NCBI GenBank assembly: GCA_944376685.1
Contig: CALWDN010000009.1
Coordinates: 1-38,992 of the forward strand
Length of the DNA: 38,992 nt
Source of the DNA: an uncultured Mediterraneibacter sp.
GTDB lineage: Bacteria; Bacillota; Clostridia; Lachnospirales; Lachnospiraceae
Direction of reading: 5' to 3'
Part shown: one piece after another, positions 25,870 to 33,368 of the stretch
How positions within the stretch are numbered: the first letter of the stretch is position 1
Layout of the letters: each line of letters starts with the position of its first letter
Translations under genes and position numbers: made by a program
Notes under the pieces: model-generated
What the model saw: the letters and a program-made list of their open reading frames with translations, nothing else
Databases searched by the model: none
Told to the model about the DNA's origin: nothing

Positions 25870-25987
25870 ACCCGGCCGTGAAATCCCATCCATCCAGACA
25901 GTTTCTCCATCCCTCTCGCTTCTCTGCATGCTTCTGTACGCCGATATGCAGTTGGCGATGGGAAGTTTGGCAGCTGTCTGACCGGGT
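25870..25987. repeat. Interrupted inverted repeat in the thrS-glgX gap
   Basis: Paired arms occur in nested order: ACCCGG / CCGGGT (25870-25875 / 25982-25987), AGACAG / CTGTCT (25896-25901 / 25974-25979), CCATC / GATGG and CTGCAT / ATGCAG. The intervening loops are unpaired. No open frame with a ribosome site is seen here. Confidence 0.45.
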
Positions 25988-26054
25988 TAATTCTTTCCGG
26001 GGAGTGGTTTGCGTCAGCATGCAGCCGGTGAAGTGATGGGGCGATGATCCCGGT

Positions 26055-26250
26055 AGATAAAGGGCGGACGGATGAATCTGAGAGAATTTTCAGAAAAACT
26101 CAGAGCACGGACATCAGGCGTTGAAAGAAAAATTGTGGGTGTTTGAGCCGTAAGGCGAGTTCTACAATTTTTCTTTCGGTTGTTAGCCTGATGCCCGTGC
26201 TCTGTCAGTTTTTCAAAATTCTTGAACTGAATCCGGACGCTCTTTTATCT
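26055..26250. repeat. 196-base imperfect inverted repeat (MITE- or RNA-like)
   Basis: Two arms of about 80 bases are nearly complementary. The outer ends are AGATAAA (26055-26061) and TTTTATCT (26243-26250). Inner matched blocks include GAATTTT / AAAATTC, GAAAAACT / AGTTTTTC, AGAGCACGG / CCGTGCTCT, CATCAGGC / GCCTGATG and AGAAAAATTGT / ACAATTTTTCT. The apex contains GAGCCGTAAGGCGAG. Some pairs are compensated or mismatched. No obvious target-site duplication was found. It lies between the converging thrS and glgX-type genes. Confidence 0.65.
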
Positions 26251-26270
26251 GTCCGGAATCTCTCGTACCA

Positions 26271-28406
26271 TCAATTAATTGTCTGCACGCTGCCGCAGGC
26301 CGCGCACCCCACAAACACGATCACCGACCGCTCCCCGAGCGTCAGCACCTTTTCCGCTGCAGGCATCTTATTCTCTTTGAATGTCTGCTGTTTCGGATCC
26401 CCGGTATTGACGGCGATCTTCCAGCAGTATTCCCCGGGCAGGTCGGGCAGGGTCAGCTCCGCCGGATACCAGTGGGCGTTGACCGCCACATAGACCAGGT
26501 CTTCCTGTTCTTCTTCCTCATCGTAGCCGGAGAAGAGTACGCAGGATACATAGCCTTCTTCCAGATGCTCGTTTTCCCAGGGCCTCAGCCCGTGGATGCT
26601 CATGGACGGGAATCCGATGTAGCTCGGTTCCAGATCCCGGCGTATGGCCGGGTGCTTGTGCCGGAAGGCGATCATATACCGGAAGAATTCAAAGAGGTCT
26701 TTGTTTTTCTTAAGCAGGTTCCAGTCCAGCCATGAGATCTGGTTGTCCTGGCAGTACGGATTGTTGTTGCCGTAGCGCGTGTCCCCGAATTCATCGCCGG
26801 AGAGGAACATGGGCGTCCCCCGGCTGCACATGAGCACGGCGCAGGCGTTCTTGATCATGCGGAAGCGCAGCGCCAGGATATCCGGATCGTCCGTTTCGCC
26901 CTCTGCGCCGCAGTTCCAGCTGTTGTTGTCATCGAAGCCGTCGGTATTGTCCCAGCCGTTGGCCTCGTTGTGCTTTACGTTATAGCTGTACAGGTCGTGC
27001 AGGGTGAACCCGTCGTGGCAGGTCAGGAAATTGACGGACGCATTGCCGCCCCGGTAGACCGGGTCGTAGAGATCTGTGGATCCGGTCATCCGCTGTGCAG
27101 CGATTCCGGCCATCTGGGGATCGCCCTTCAGGAAGCAGCGCATGTCGTCCCGGTAGCGGCCGTTCCATTCCGCCCAGCGTTTCCAGGATGGGAATGAGCC
27201 GACCTGGTAGAGGCCGCCGGCGTCCCAGGCTTCTGCGATCAGCTTGACGTTCCCGAGGATCGGGTCAAAGGCCAGGCTCCGGAGGAGCGGCGGCTGGTTG
27301 AGGGGCGTACCGTTCTCGCTGCGACCCAGGATGGAAGCCAGGTCAAAGCGGAAGCCGTCCACCCGGTAATCCGTGACCCAGTAGCGCAGGCAGTCCAGGA
27401 TCAGGTCCTGCACCACCGGATGGTTGCAGTTCAGGGTATTGCCGCAGCCGCTGAAATTATAATATTTTCCGTCCGGTGTGAGCATGTAGTAGATATTGTT
27501 GTCAAATCCTTTGAAACAGAAGGAAGGACCGATCTCATTGCCCTCGGCGGTATGATTGAACACCACGTCCAGTATCACATCGATCTCGTTGTCGTGGAGC
27601 GCTTTAATCAGTTCTTTCAGCTCCATCCCTTCCCGGTTGTATTCGATCTGCGAGGAGTAGCTGGTATTCGGGGCGAAGAAACAGACCGGATTGTAGCCCC
27701 AGTAATCCAGCAGCTCATTGTCATCGATCATCCGCACGTCCCGCATCTCATCGAATTCGAAGACGGGCATCAGTTCGACCGCGTTGACCCCCAGCTTCTT
27801 CAGATAGGGGATCTTTTCTTCCAGACCCCGGAAGGTGCCGGGATAATTGACCTTTGCGGAAGGCGACTGGGTGAATCCGCGCACATGGAGCTCGTAGATC
27901 ACCAAGTCCTCCATGGGGATGGGTTCGCTGCGCTCCAGCCCCCAGTCGAAGTTGTTCTGGACCACGCGGGCACGGTAGCCGTGCTGGGAGTTGTTCTTGC
28001 AGCCCCAGCGGCTCTGTCCGGTCACGGCCCGGGCATAGGGATCCAGCAGGATCTTGGTCTTATCGAAGCGGAGTCCTTTTTTCTCATCATAGGGGCCGTC
28101 CAGCCGGTAGGCGTACTCGAATTCTTCCACGTCCAGGCCGAAGACGATCATGGAATAGACGAAGCCGATCCGGTAATTATCCGGAAACTTCAGCGCAGCG
28201 TAGGGCTCTTCCGCCTCCCGGTGGAAGAGGAGCAGTTCGCAGGAAGTGGCTCCGTGGGACTGGATCGTGAAATTCACGCCGCCCGGGATCGCGGTGGCGC
28301 CGAAGAACCGGAAGAATCCGGGGCGGACCGGGAATCCGGCGATATTGTCCAGTGGTTTTAACTGGTCTTCGGGCAGGGAGACCAGGTCTATCGTGTGAAG
28401 TGCCAT
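26271..28406 (-). CDS. glgX: Glycogen debranching enzyme GlgX / isoamylase type (GH13_11)
   Basis: This 711-residue enzyme hydrolyses alpha-1,6 branches of glycogen-type glucans. The start at 28406 is chosen because GAGGAGATAA lies just upstream and the protein begins MALHTIDLVS; a frame 33 bases longer has no such site. A CBM48-like domain covers about residues 30-150. GH13 regions follow: LDVVFNHTAEGNE (about 290), GFRFDLASIL with the nucleophile aspartate (about 358), LIAEAWDAGG with the acid glutamate (about 395) and FLTCHDGFTL (about 465). No signal peptide is present. It is not part of the maltodextrin operon and is divergent from the PurF-like gene. Its job is probably turnover of stored glycogen. 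Confidence 0.93.
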   Translation of the reverse strand: MALHTIDLVSLPEDQLKPLDNIAGFPVRPGFFRFFGATAIPGGVNFTIQSHGATSCELLLFHREAEEPYAALKFPDNYRIGFVYSMIVFGLDVEEFEYAYRLDGPYDEKKGLRFDKTKILLDPYARAVTGQSRWGCKNNSQHGYRARVVQNNFDWGLERSEPIPMEDLVIYELHVRGFTQSPSAKVNYPGTFRGLEEKIPYLKKLGVNAVELMPVFEFDEMRDVRMIDDNELLDYWGYNPVCFFAPNTSYSSQIEYNREGMELKELIKALHDNEIDVILDVVFNHTAEGNEIGPSFCFKGFDNNIYYMLTPDGKYYNFSGCGNTLNCNHPVVQDLILDCLRYWVTDYRVDGFRFDLASILGRSENGTPLNQPPLLRSLAFDPILGNVKLIAEAWDAGGLYQVGSFPSWKRWAEWNGRYRDDMRCFLKGDPQMAGIAAQRMTGSTDLYDPVYRGGNASVNFLTCHDGFTLHDLYSYNVKHNEANGWDNTDGFDDNNSWNCGAEGETDDPDILALRFRMIKNACAVLMCSRGTPMFLSGDEFGDTRYGNNNPYCQDNQISWLDWNLLKKNKDLFEFFRYMIAFRHKHPAIRRDLEPSYIGFPSMSIHGLRPWENEHLEEGYVSCVLFSGYDEEEEQEDLVYVAVNAHWYPAELTLPDLPGEYCWKIAVNTGDPKQQTFKENKMPAAEKVLTLGERSVIVFVGCAACGSVQTIN

Positions 28407-28437
28407 AACGGTTATCTCCTCAAAATAATCTACTTCC

Positions 28438-28443
28438 ATTATA
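28438..28443 (-). promoter_or_regulatory. -10 box of the glgX-type gene
   Basis: A perfect TATAAT is read on the minus strand, 31 bases before the start codon. The -35 position holds only TTTTCT, so the promoter may be weak or activator dependent. Confidence 0.5.
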
Positions 28444-28474
28444 GTCGAAAATTGCGGGAAAGAAAAGAATGGAC

Positions 28475-28503
28475 TTGACTTCCATCCCCTTTTTCATTAT
28501 TCT
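28475..28503 (+). promoter_or_regulatory. Promoter of the PurF-like/MATE operon
   Basis: TTGACT (28475-28480) and TATTCT (28498-28503) are spaced by 17 bases. The -10 box ends 45 bases before the start codon. Confidence 0.6.
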
Positions 28504-28548
28504 TTATTAGGTAATTAAACTGCACTCTTCTTAAGGAGGACATCACAC

Positions 28549-29961
28549 ATGGGTGGATTTTTTGGCGTTGCATCGAAACAGGATTGTGTGCTGGAGCTTT
28601 TCTACGGCGTGGACTACCATTCTCATCTCGGAACGAGGAGAGGCGGAATGGCTGTTTACGGCAAAGACGGCTTTAACCGTGCGATCCATAATATAGAAAA
28701 TTCTCCGTTCCGCACAAAGTTTGAGCGGGATGTGGAGGAACTGAAAGGAAATCTGGGGATCGGCTGTATCTCTGATTACGAGCCGCAGCCGCTGCTTCTG
28801 CAGTCCCATCTTGGCAGCTTTGCCATTACAACGGTGGGCAAGATCAACAATCAGGAGGAGATCCTGAAGAAGGCGTACAGCGATGGCCGGACCCATTTCC
28901 TGGAGATGAGCGGCGGGCAGATCAATGCCACGGAGCTCATCGGCTCCCTGATCTGCCAGAAGGCGACCATCGAGGAGGGGATCCGCTACGCCCAGGAGAG
29001 CGTGGACGGTTCCTTGAGCGTGCTGATCATGACAAAGGACGGCATCTATGCGGCGAGAGACCTGATGGGCCGTACGCCGGTGGTGATCGGCAAGAAGGAG
29101 GACGCTTACTGTGTGTCCTTTGAGAACTTCGCGTACCTGAACCTGGGCTACAGCCACGACCGTGAGCTGGGACCGGGCGAGATCGCATACATCACGCCGG
29201 AGAGCGTGGAGACCCGGGTAGAGCCCCGGAAAGAGATGAAGATCTGTTCTTTCCTGTGGGTATATTACGGGTATCCGACTTCTTCCTACGAAGGGGTAAA
29301 TGTAGAAGAAATGCGCTACCGCTGCGGAAGCATGCTGGCGCAGCGGGACGGCGATTCCGTGCATCCGGACATCGTGGCCGGCGTGCCGGATTCCGGCATC
29401 GCGCATGCCATCGGCTACTCCAATGAGTCCGGCATCCCGTATGCGAGGCCGTTTATCAAATATACGCCGACCTGGCCCCGTTCGTTCATGCCGACGAACC
29501 AGAGCCAGCGGGATCTGATCGCCCGTATGAAGCTGATCCCGGTGCAGGCGCTGATCGAGAACAAGCGTCTGCTGCTGATCGACGACTCCATCGTGCGCGG
29601 CACACAGCTTCGGGAGACGACGGAATTCCTTTACCGCAGCGGTGCGAAGGAAGTCCATGTGCGCCCGGCCTGCCCGCCGCTTGTATACGGCTGTAAATAT
29701 CTGAACTTCTCCAGATCCAAATCCGAGATGGAGCTGATCACAAGACGGGTGATCCGGGAGCAGGAAGGCGGAGAGTGCACAGAGGAAGTGCTGGAAGAGT
29801 ACACGAACCCGGATTCCTGCCGATATGCGAAGATGGTGGATGAGATCTGTAAGATCCAGAACTTTACGACATTGCGGTTCCACCGGCTGGACGACCTGCT
29901 CGCATCCATCGGGATCGAACCGTGCAAAGTATGTACGTACTGCTTCAGCGGTAAGGAGTAA
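28549..29961 (+). CDS. PurF-like amidophosphoribosyltransferase lacking the catalytic cysteine
   Basis: This 470-residue protein has the two-domain fold of glutamine PRPP amidotransferase: an N-terminal Ntn-glutaminase domain (about 1-235) and a phosphoribosyltransferase domain with the PRPP loop LLLIDDSIVRGTQ (about 343-355). The expected MCGIFG start reads MGGFFG, so the nucleophile Cys that releases ammonia from glutamine is glycine. The four cysteines matching the B. subtilis-type 4Fe-4S cluster seem kept: in KICSF, CPPLVYGCKY and the C-terminal CKVCTYC. A strong AAGGAGGA site precedes ATG 28549. It is followed by a MATE exporter gene with two bases between. It may use free ammonia, act without amide transfer, or have another role. 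Confidence 0.88.
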   Translation: MGGFFGVASKQDCVLELFYGVDYHSHLGTRRGGMAVYGKDGFNRAIHNIENSPFRTKFERDVEELKGNLGIGCISDYEPQPLLLQSHLGSFAITTVGKINNQEEILKKAYSDGRTHFLEMSGGQINATELIGSLICQKATIEEGIRYAQESVDGSLSVLIMTKDGIYAARDLMGRTPVVIGKKEDAYCVSFENFAYLNLGYSHDRELGPGEIAYITPESVETRVEPRKEMKICSFLWVYYGYPTSSYEGVNVEEMRYRCGSMLAQRDGDSVHPDIVAGVPDSGIAHAIGYSNESGIPYARPFIKYTPTWPRSFMPTNQSQRDLIARMKLIPVQALIENKRLLLIDDSIVRGTQLRETTEFLYRSGAKEVHVRPACPPLVYGCKYLNFSRSKSEMELITRRVIREQEGGECTEEVLEEYTNPDSCRYAKMVDEICKIQNFTTLRFHRLDDLLASIGIEPCKVCTYCFSGKE

Positions 29962-29963
29962 TT

Positions 29964-31352
29964 ATGTTTCGCAATAAAATGAAAAAAGATCACGCCCTGG
30001 GTATTGACTGGGGCGTTTTCTATCGGACAGTTATCGCACTGGTGGTGCCGATGGCGCTCCAGAATCTGATCAATGTAGGGGTTACGGCAGCCGACGTCAT
30101 CATGCTCGGCGCCGTGGGCGAGACGGCGCTGTCGGGCGCATCCCTGGCCGGTCAGGTGCAGTATATCATGACCCTCTTCCTCTTCGGGCTGACGTCGGGA
30201 GCGACGGTCCTGACGGCCCAGTACTGGGGCAAGGGCGATGTGAAGACCATCGAGAAGATCCTGGGTATGACTGTGAAAGCGGCCCTCGCGGTGACGGCCC
30301 TTTTCACCCTTGCGGCGCTGGCCATACCGGACCTTCTGATGAAGATCTTTACCAGCGACCCGGCAGTGATCGCGGAAGGCGTGAAGTATCTCCGGATCGT
30401 GGCTTTTACTTATATTATGATCGGTGTGACCCAGGCTTACCTGTATGTTATGCGGAGTGTGGAGCGGGTGATCGTGGCGACGGTGGTGTATCTCTGTTCG
30501 CTGCTGTGCAATATCGTGATGAACTCGATCTTCATCTTCGGGCTTTTCGGTCTGCCGGCCATGGGCGTTGCAGGCGCCGCGCTGGGAACGCTGTGCGCCC
30601 GGATCCTGGAAGTGATCCTGACCTTCGGCTACGCGAGGATATTTAATAAGGAGATCAAGCTGCGTCCAAAATATATCCTGCATACGGACCGGGAACTGTT
30701 CCGGGATTTTATGAAGTATGCCCTTCCGGTGGTTGCCAATGAGATCATGTGGGGTCTTGGGACGGCGGCCAATACCGCGATCCTCGGGCATCTGGGAAGT
30801 TCGGCGGTGGCGGCCAATTCGGTGGCCCAGGTGGCGAGGCAGCTGGCGACGGTGGTATCCTTCGGCCTCTCCAGTGCGGCGGCCATCTATCTGGGTAAGA
30901 CCATCGGAGAGAAGAAGCTGGAACACGCCAGGGCTTATGCAAAGCGGTTTATCTGGCTCAGCCTCATCATGGGCGCGCTGGGCGGTCTGATCATCCTGGC
31001 GGTATCGGGGCCTGCTGCGGCAGCGCTGTCGCTTACGGATACGGCGAAAGGATACCTGCGGATCATGTTCTTTGTTATGTCTTATTTTGTGATCGGACAG
31101 GCATTCAACACGACCATGGTGGTGGGGATCTTCCGTTCCGGCGGAGATACCCGGTTCGGTCTGATCCTGGATGTGAGCACCATGTGGGGGTGTTCGATCC
31201 TGCTCGGATTTATCGCGGCGTTCGTATTTAAGTTCAGCGTCCCCATCGTATATGTGATCCTGATGAGCGATGAGATCATCAAGATCCCGATCACGCTGTG
31301 GCGGTACAGGAGTTATAAGTGGCTGAAAGATGTGACGCGGGCGGAAGCATAA
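29964..31352 (+). CDS. MATE-family efflux transporter
   Basis: This 462-residue membrane protein has twelve hydrophobic segments in two similar halves, as in MATE antiporters that export drugs or metabolites using ion gradients. Family-like stretches are VPMALQNLINVGVTAADVIMLG near the N-terminus (about residues 22-43) and LPVVANEIMWGLG at the start of the second half (about 253). AAGGAG inside the end of the PurF-like gene serves as its ribosome site, two bases separate the genes, and translation is probably coupled. The substrate cannot be read from sequence. The close pairing with the PurF-like gene is a hint that the two may act together. Confidence 0.94.
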   Translation: MFRNKMKKDHALGIDWGVFYRTVIALVVPMALQNLINVGVTAADVIMLGAVGETALSGASLAGQVQYIMTLFLFGLTSGATVLTAQYWGKGDVKTIEKILGMTVKAALAVTALFTLAALAIPDLLMKIFTSDPAVIAEGVKYLRIVAFTYIMIGVTQAYLYVMRSVERVIVATVVYLCSLLCNIVMNSIFIFGLFGLPAMGVAGAALGTLCARILEVILTFGYARIFNKEIKLRPKYILHTDRELFRDFMKYALPVVANEIMWGLGTAANTAILGHLGSSAVAANSVAQVARQLATVVSFGLSSAAAIYLGKTIGEKKLEHARAYAKRFIWLSLIMGALGGLIILAVSGPAAAALSLTDTAKGYLRIMFFVMSYFVIGQAFNTTMVVGIFRSGGDTRFGLILDVSTMWGCSILLGFIAAFVFKFSVPIVYVILMSDEIIKIPITLWRYRSYKWLKDVTRAEA

Positions 31353-31353
31353 A

Positions 31354-31382
31354 TTGACAAAACGGTTGAAATTCGGTATGAT
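31354..31382 (+). promoter_or_regulatory. Promoter of the HTH-Uma2 gene
   Basis: Consensus TTGACA (31354-31359) and TATGAT (31377-31382) are spaced by exactly 17 bases, starting right after the MATE stop codon. Confidence 0.85.
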
Positions 31383-31411
31383 AATAAAAAACAGACCGGA
31401 TTTCAACCGTT
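31361..31411. repeat. Inverted repeat wrapped around the -10 box, operator or terminator
   Basis: Arms AACGGTTGAAATTCGG (31361-31376) and CCGGATTTCAACCGTT (31396-31411) match at 15 of 16 positions and enclose the -10 box and start point. As RNA it would be a stem followed by TATTATTTCTC, which could also end MATE transcripts. As DNA it could be the binding site of the HTH protein encoded downstream. Confidence 0.6.
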
Positions 31412-31449
31412 TATTATTTCTCTGTCCGACAGAGGGAAAGGAGCGTATG

Positions 31450-32268
31450 ATGAACCTGAAGCAGCTGATGTATTTTAAAGAGAAGAACGGCTATACGTTT
31501 GAACAGCTTTCAGAGCTTTCCGGTGTCCCGGTGGGCACCATCCAGAAGATCTTCAGCGGAGAAACGCGCACGCCGAGGCACAAGACGATACAGGCGCTGG
31601 AGATGATCATGAAATTTGACGAGAAGGATGAAGATTCGGGCTATTGTTCCGGAGATAGTCATAATGATGTGGTGCGCGAAGCGGCTCCTGCGTATAAGAC
31701 AAGGCAGGGCAGCTATACGCTTGACGACTACTATGCTGTTCCGGATAACAGGCGTGTAGAGTTGATCGACGGCATGATCTATGATATGGCTGCGCCAAGT
31801 ATGATCCATCAGTATATTATTGGAAAGCTTGCCGCTTCATTTGATGGATGGATTTCTTCGAAAAATGGCGATTGCAGGGTTTTCCCTTCTCCGCTCGATG
31901 TTCAGATCGATTGTGACGACCGGTCAATGCTGGAACCGGATTTTGTTATTCTCTGTGATCCGTCAAAGCGCACCAGAAAATGCATTGTAGGCGCTCCGGA
32001 TCTGGTTGTGGAAATCCTCTCTCCGTCATCTGCCCGCATGGATACGAAGATCAAACTTGCCAAGTATGCGGCCGCGGGCGTGCGGGAGTATTGGGTGGTG
32101 GATCCGGATCGGGAGCGCGTGTGTGTCTACTGGACTCCGGAAGATGATATCGCAGCTGTATACGGACCGCAGGATGATGTGCCGGTGGGGATCTTCGGAG
32201 GGAAATTCAGCGTGCCCATGAGCCGGATCTTTGAGCAGATCCGCCAGATGTGGCCGGAGGAAGAATGA
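31450..32268 (+). CDS. HTH-Uma2 fusion protein (PD-(D/E)XK fold, DUF820)
   Basis: This 272-residue protein joins a helix-turn-helix (about residues 1-50, with FEQLSELSGVPVGTIQKIFSG) to a Uma2-type nuclease-fold domain (about 85-270). Uma2 features are RRVELIDGMIYDM, a central EPDFVI and LVVEILSPSS, which supply the acidic residues of a PD-(D/E)XK site, and KYAAAGVREYWVVDP. AAAGGAG lies 6 bases before ATG 31450; ATG 31447 is an alternative three bases earlier. Uma2 proteins are widespread with largely unknown roles. The built-in HTH and the inverted repeat at its own promoter suggest self-regulation, which is inference. Confidence 0.88.
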   Translation: MNLKQLMYFKEKNGYTFEQLSELSGVPVGTIQKIFSGETRTPRHKTIQALEMIMKFDEKDEDSGYCSGDSHNDVVREAAPAYKTRQGSYTLDDYYAVPDNRRVELIDGMIYDMAAPSMIHQYIIGKLAASFDGWISSKNGDCRVFPSPLDVQIDCDDRSMLEPDFVILCDPSKRTRKCIVGAPDLVVEILSPSSARMDTKIKLAKYAAAGVREYWVVDPDRERVCVYWTPEDDIAAVYGPQDDVPVGIFGGKFSVPMSRIFEQIRQMWPEEE

Positions 32269-32289
32269 GACAGATGTGACTGACCGTAA

Positions 32290-32303
32290 CCGACAAATGT
32301 CGG
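32290..32303. repeat. Small palindrome CCGACA-AA-TGTCGG
   Basis: Six-base arms surround a two-base centre between the Uma2 and Mrp genes; CATTTTTATAT follows nearby. It may be a weak terminator of the Uma2 gene or an operator 18 bases upstream of the mrp -35 region. Confidence 0.35.
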
Positions 32304-32320
32304 AAATTCATTTTTATATA

Positions 32321-32350
32321 TGTACAAAAACCGTCGGAATGTGGTATACT
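32321..32350 (+). promoter_or_regulatory. Promoter of the Mrp gene
   Basis: TGTACA (32321-32326) and TATACT (32345-32350) are separated by 18 bases, giving a leader of about 60 bases. Confidence 0.55.
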
Positions 32351-32419
32351 ATCCAAAGCGGCTGATCCGGGCGATATACACCGGATCGGCTTTCAGTGAA
32401 AGAAAGAAGGTATCATACA

Positions 32420-33253
32420 ATGGCTGAAGAACAGAATACAAATAATGAATGTACAGAAGAGTCTTGTGCGGGCTGCGCGCATGCGGACACATGCACGAGT
32501 AAGAAGACGGATTTCCGCGAGCCGGAGAATATGTACTCCTCCATTAAGAAAGTGATTGGCGTCGTGAGCGGCAAGGGCGGAGTCGGCAAATCCCTGGTGA
32601 CGGCGTCTCTTGCAAGGATGATGTGTGAGAAGGGTTATAAAGTCGGCATCCTGGATGCGGATGTAACCGGTCCGTCCATCCCGAAGATGTACGGCATCCA
32701 TACGAAGGCAGGAGCCACAGAGGAGAATATCATCCCCTGTACAGCGAAAGACGGCACGAAGATCATGTCCGTGAACCTGCTGCTGGAAGATGAATCCGCT
32801 CCGGTCATCTGGAGAGGACCGATCATCGCCAGCGTGGTAAAGCAGTTCTGGACAGACGTGATGTGGGGCGACCTGGACTATCTCTTCGTGGATATGCCGC
32901 CCGGAACAGGCGACGTGCCGCTGACGGTGTTCCAGTCCCTGCCGGTGGACGGCGTGGTGATCGTGACGTCTCCCCAGGATCTGGTGCAGATGATCGTGAA
33001 GAAAGCGGCCAACATGGCAGAGCAGATGAATATTCCGGTGCTTGGCGTGGTCGAGAACTACAGCTATGTAAAATGTCCGGATTGCGGAAAAGAGATCAAA
33101 GTGTTCGGCGAGAGCAATATTGATGAGATCGCGGCAGAGATGGGCGTGCCGGTGTTCGGCAAGATGCCGATCGATATGGACCTGGCAAGATCCGTGGAAG
33201 AAGAGCGGTTCTATGAGGTGAAGAATCCATATATTGATGATGTAGAGCTTTAA
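32420..33253 (+). CDS. Mrp/Nbp35-type P-loop ATPase, Fe-S cluster carrier
   Basis: This 277-residue cytoplasmic protein belongs to the Mrp/NBP35/ApbC family, which holds and delivers Fe-S clusters. The deviant Walker A motif GKGGVGKS is at residues 51-58, and the switch LFVDMPPGTGD is typical of Mrp. The bridging cluster motif CPDC is at Cys219 and Cys222. The N-terminus carries C11, C16, C19 and C25, a C-x4-C-x2-C-x5-C arrangement resembling the N-terminal ferredoxin-like motif of Nbp35 rather than the domain of E. coli-type Mrp. ATG 32420 is preferred over an upstream GTG at 32396 because AGAAGG lies at a suitable distance. A terminator-like hairpin follows. Confidence 0.94.
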   Translation: MAEEQNTNNECTEESCAGCAHADTCTSKKTDFREPENMYSSIKKVIGVVSGKGGVGKSLVTASLARMMCEKGYKVGILDADVTGPSIPKMYGIHTKAGATEENIIPCTAKDGTKIMSVNLLLEDESAPVIWRGPIIASVVKQFWTDVMWGDLDYLFVDMPPGTGDVPLTVFQSLPVDGVVIVTSPQDLVQMIVKKAANMAEQMNIPVLGVVENYSYVKCPDCGKEIKVFGESNIDEIAAEMGVPVFGKMPIDMDLARSVEEERFYEVKNPYIDDVEL

Positions 33254-33287
33254 GGGCAGAGATGCCGCTCTGTGGATGAAGAAAGGC

Positions 33288-33335
33288 GCCTGCGGCAGAC
33301 AGTAAGGGATCATTACCGTTTGACCGCAGGCTTTT
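33288..33335 (+). terminator. Terminator after the Mrp gene
   Basis: GCCTGCGG (33288-33295) pairs with CCGCAGGC (33324-33331), with a smaller inner GTAA / TTAC pairing, and TTTTGTG follows. It lies 35 bases after the stop codon. Confidence 0.6.
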
Positions 33336-33368
33336 GTGCGCCGGAGTATATCGGAGAAGGAGGCAGAA

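Noticed and set aside
27420..28361. 313-codon plus-strand frame opposite the glgX-type gene
   Set aside because: Antisense to conserved GH13 regions, with no ribosome site and no protein-like motifs.
29631..31406. Very long open frame on the minus strand (about 590 codons) opposite the PurF-like and MATE genes
   Set aside because: It lies antisense to two well-supported genes, is rich in His, Arg and Gln as expected for a shadow frame, and has no ribosome site.
31354..31449. Upstream-extended start for the HTH-Uma2 protein at 31354
   Set aside because: The extension would translate the -35 and -10 boxes and the inverted repeat; a good ribosome site lies just before 31450.
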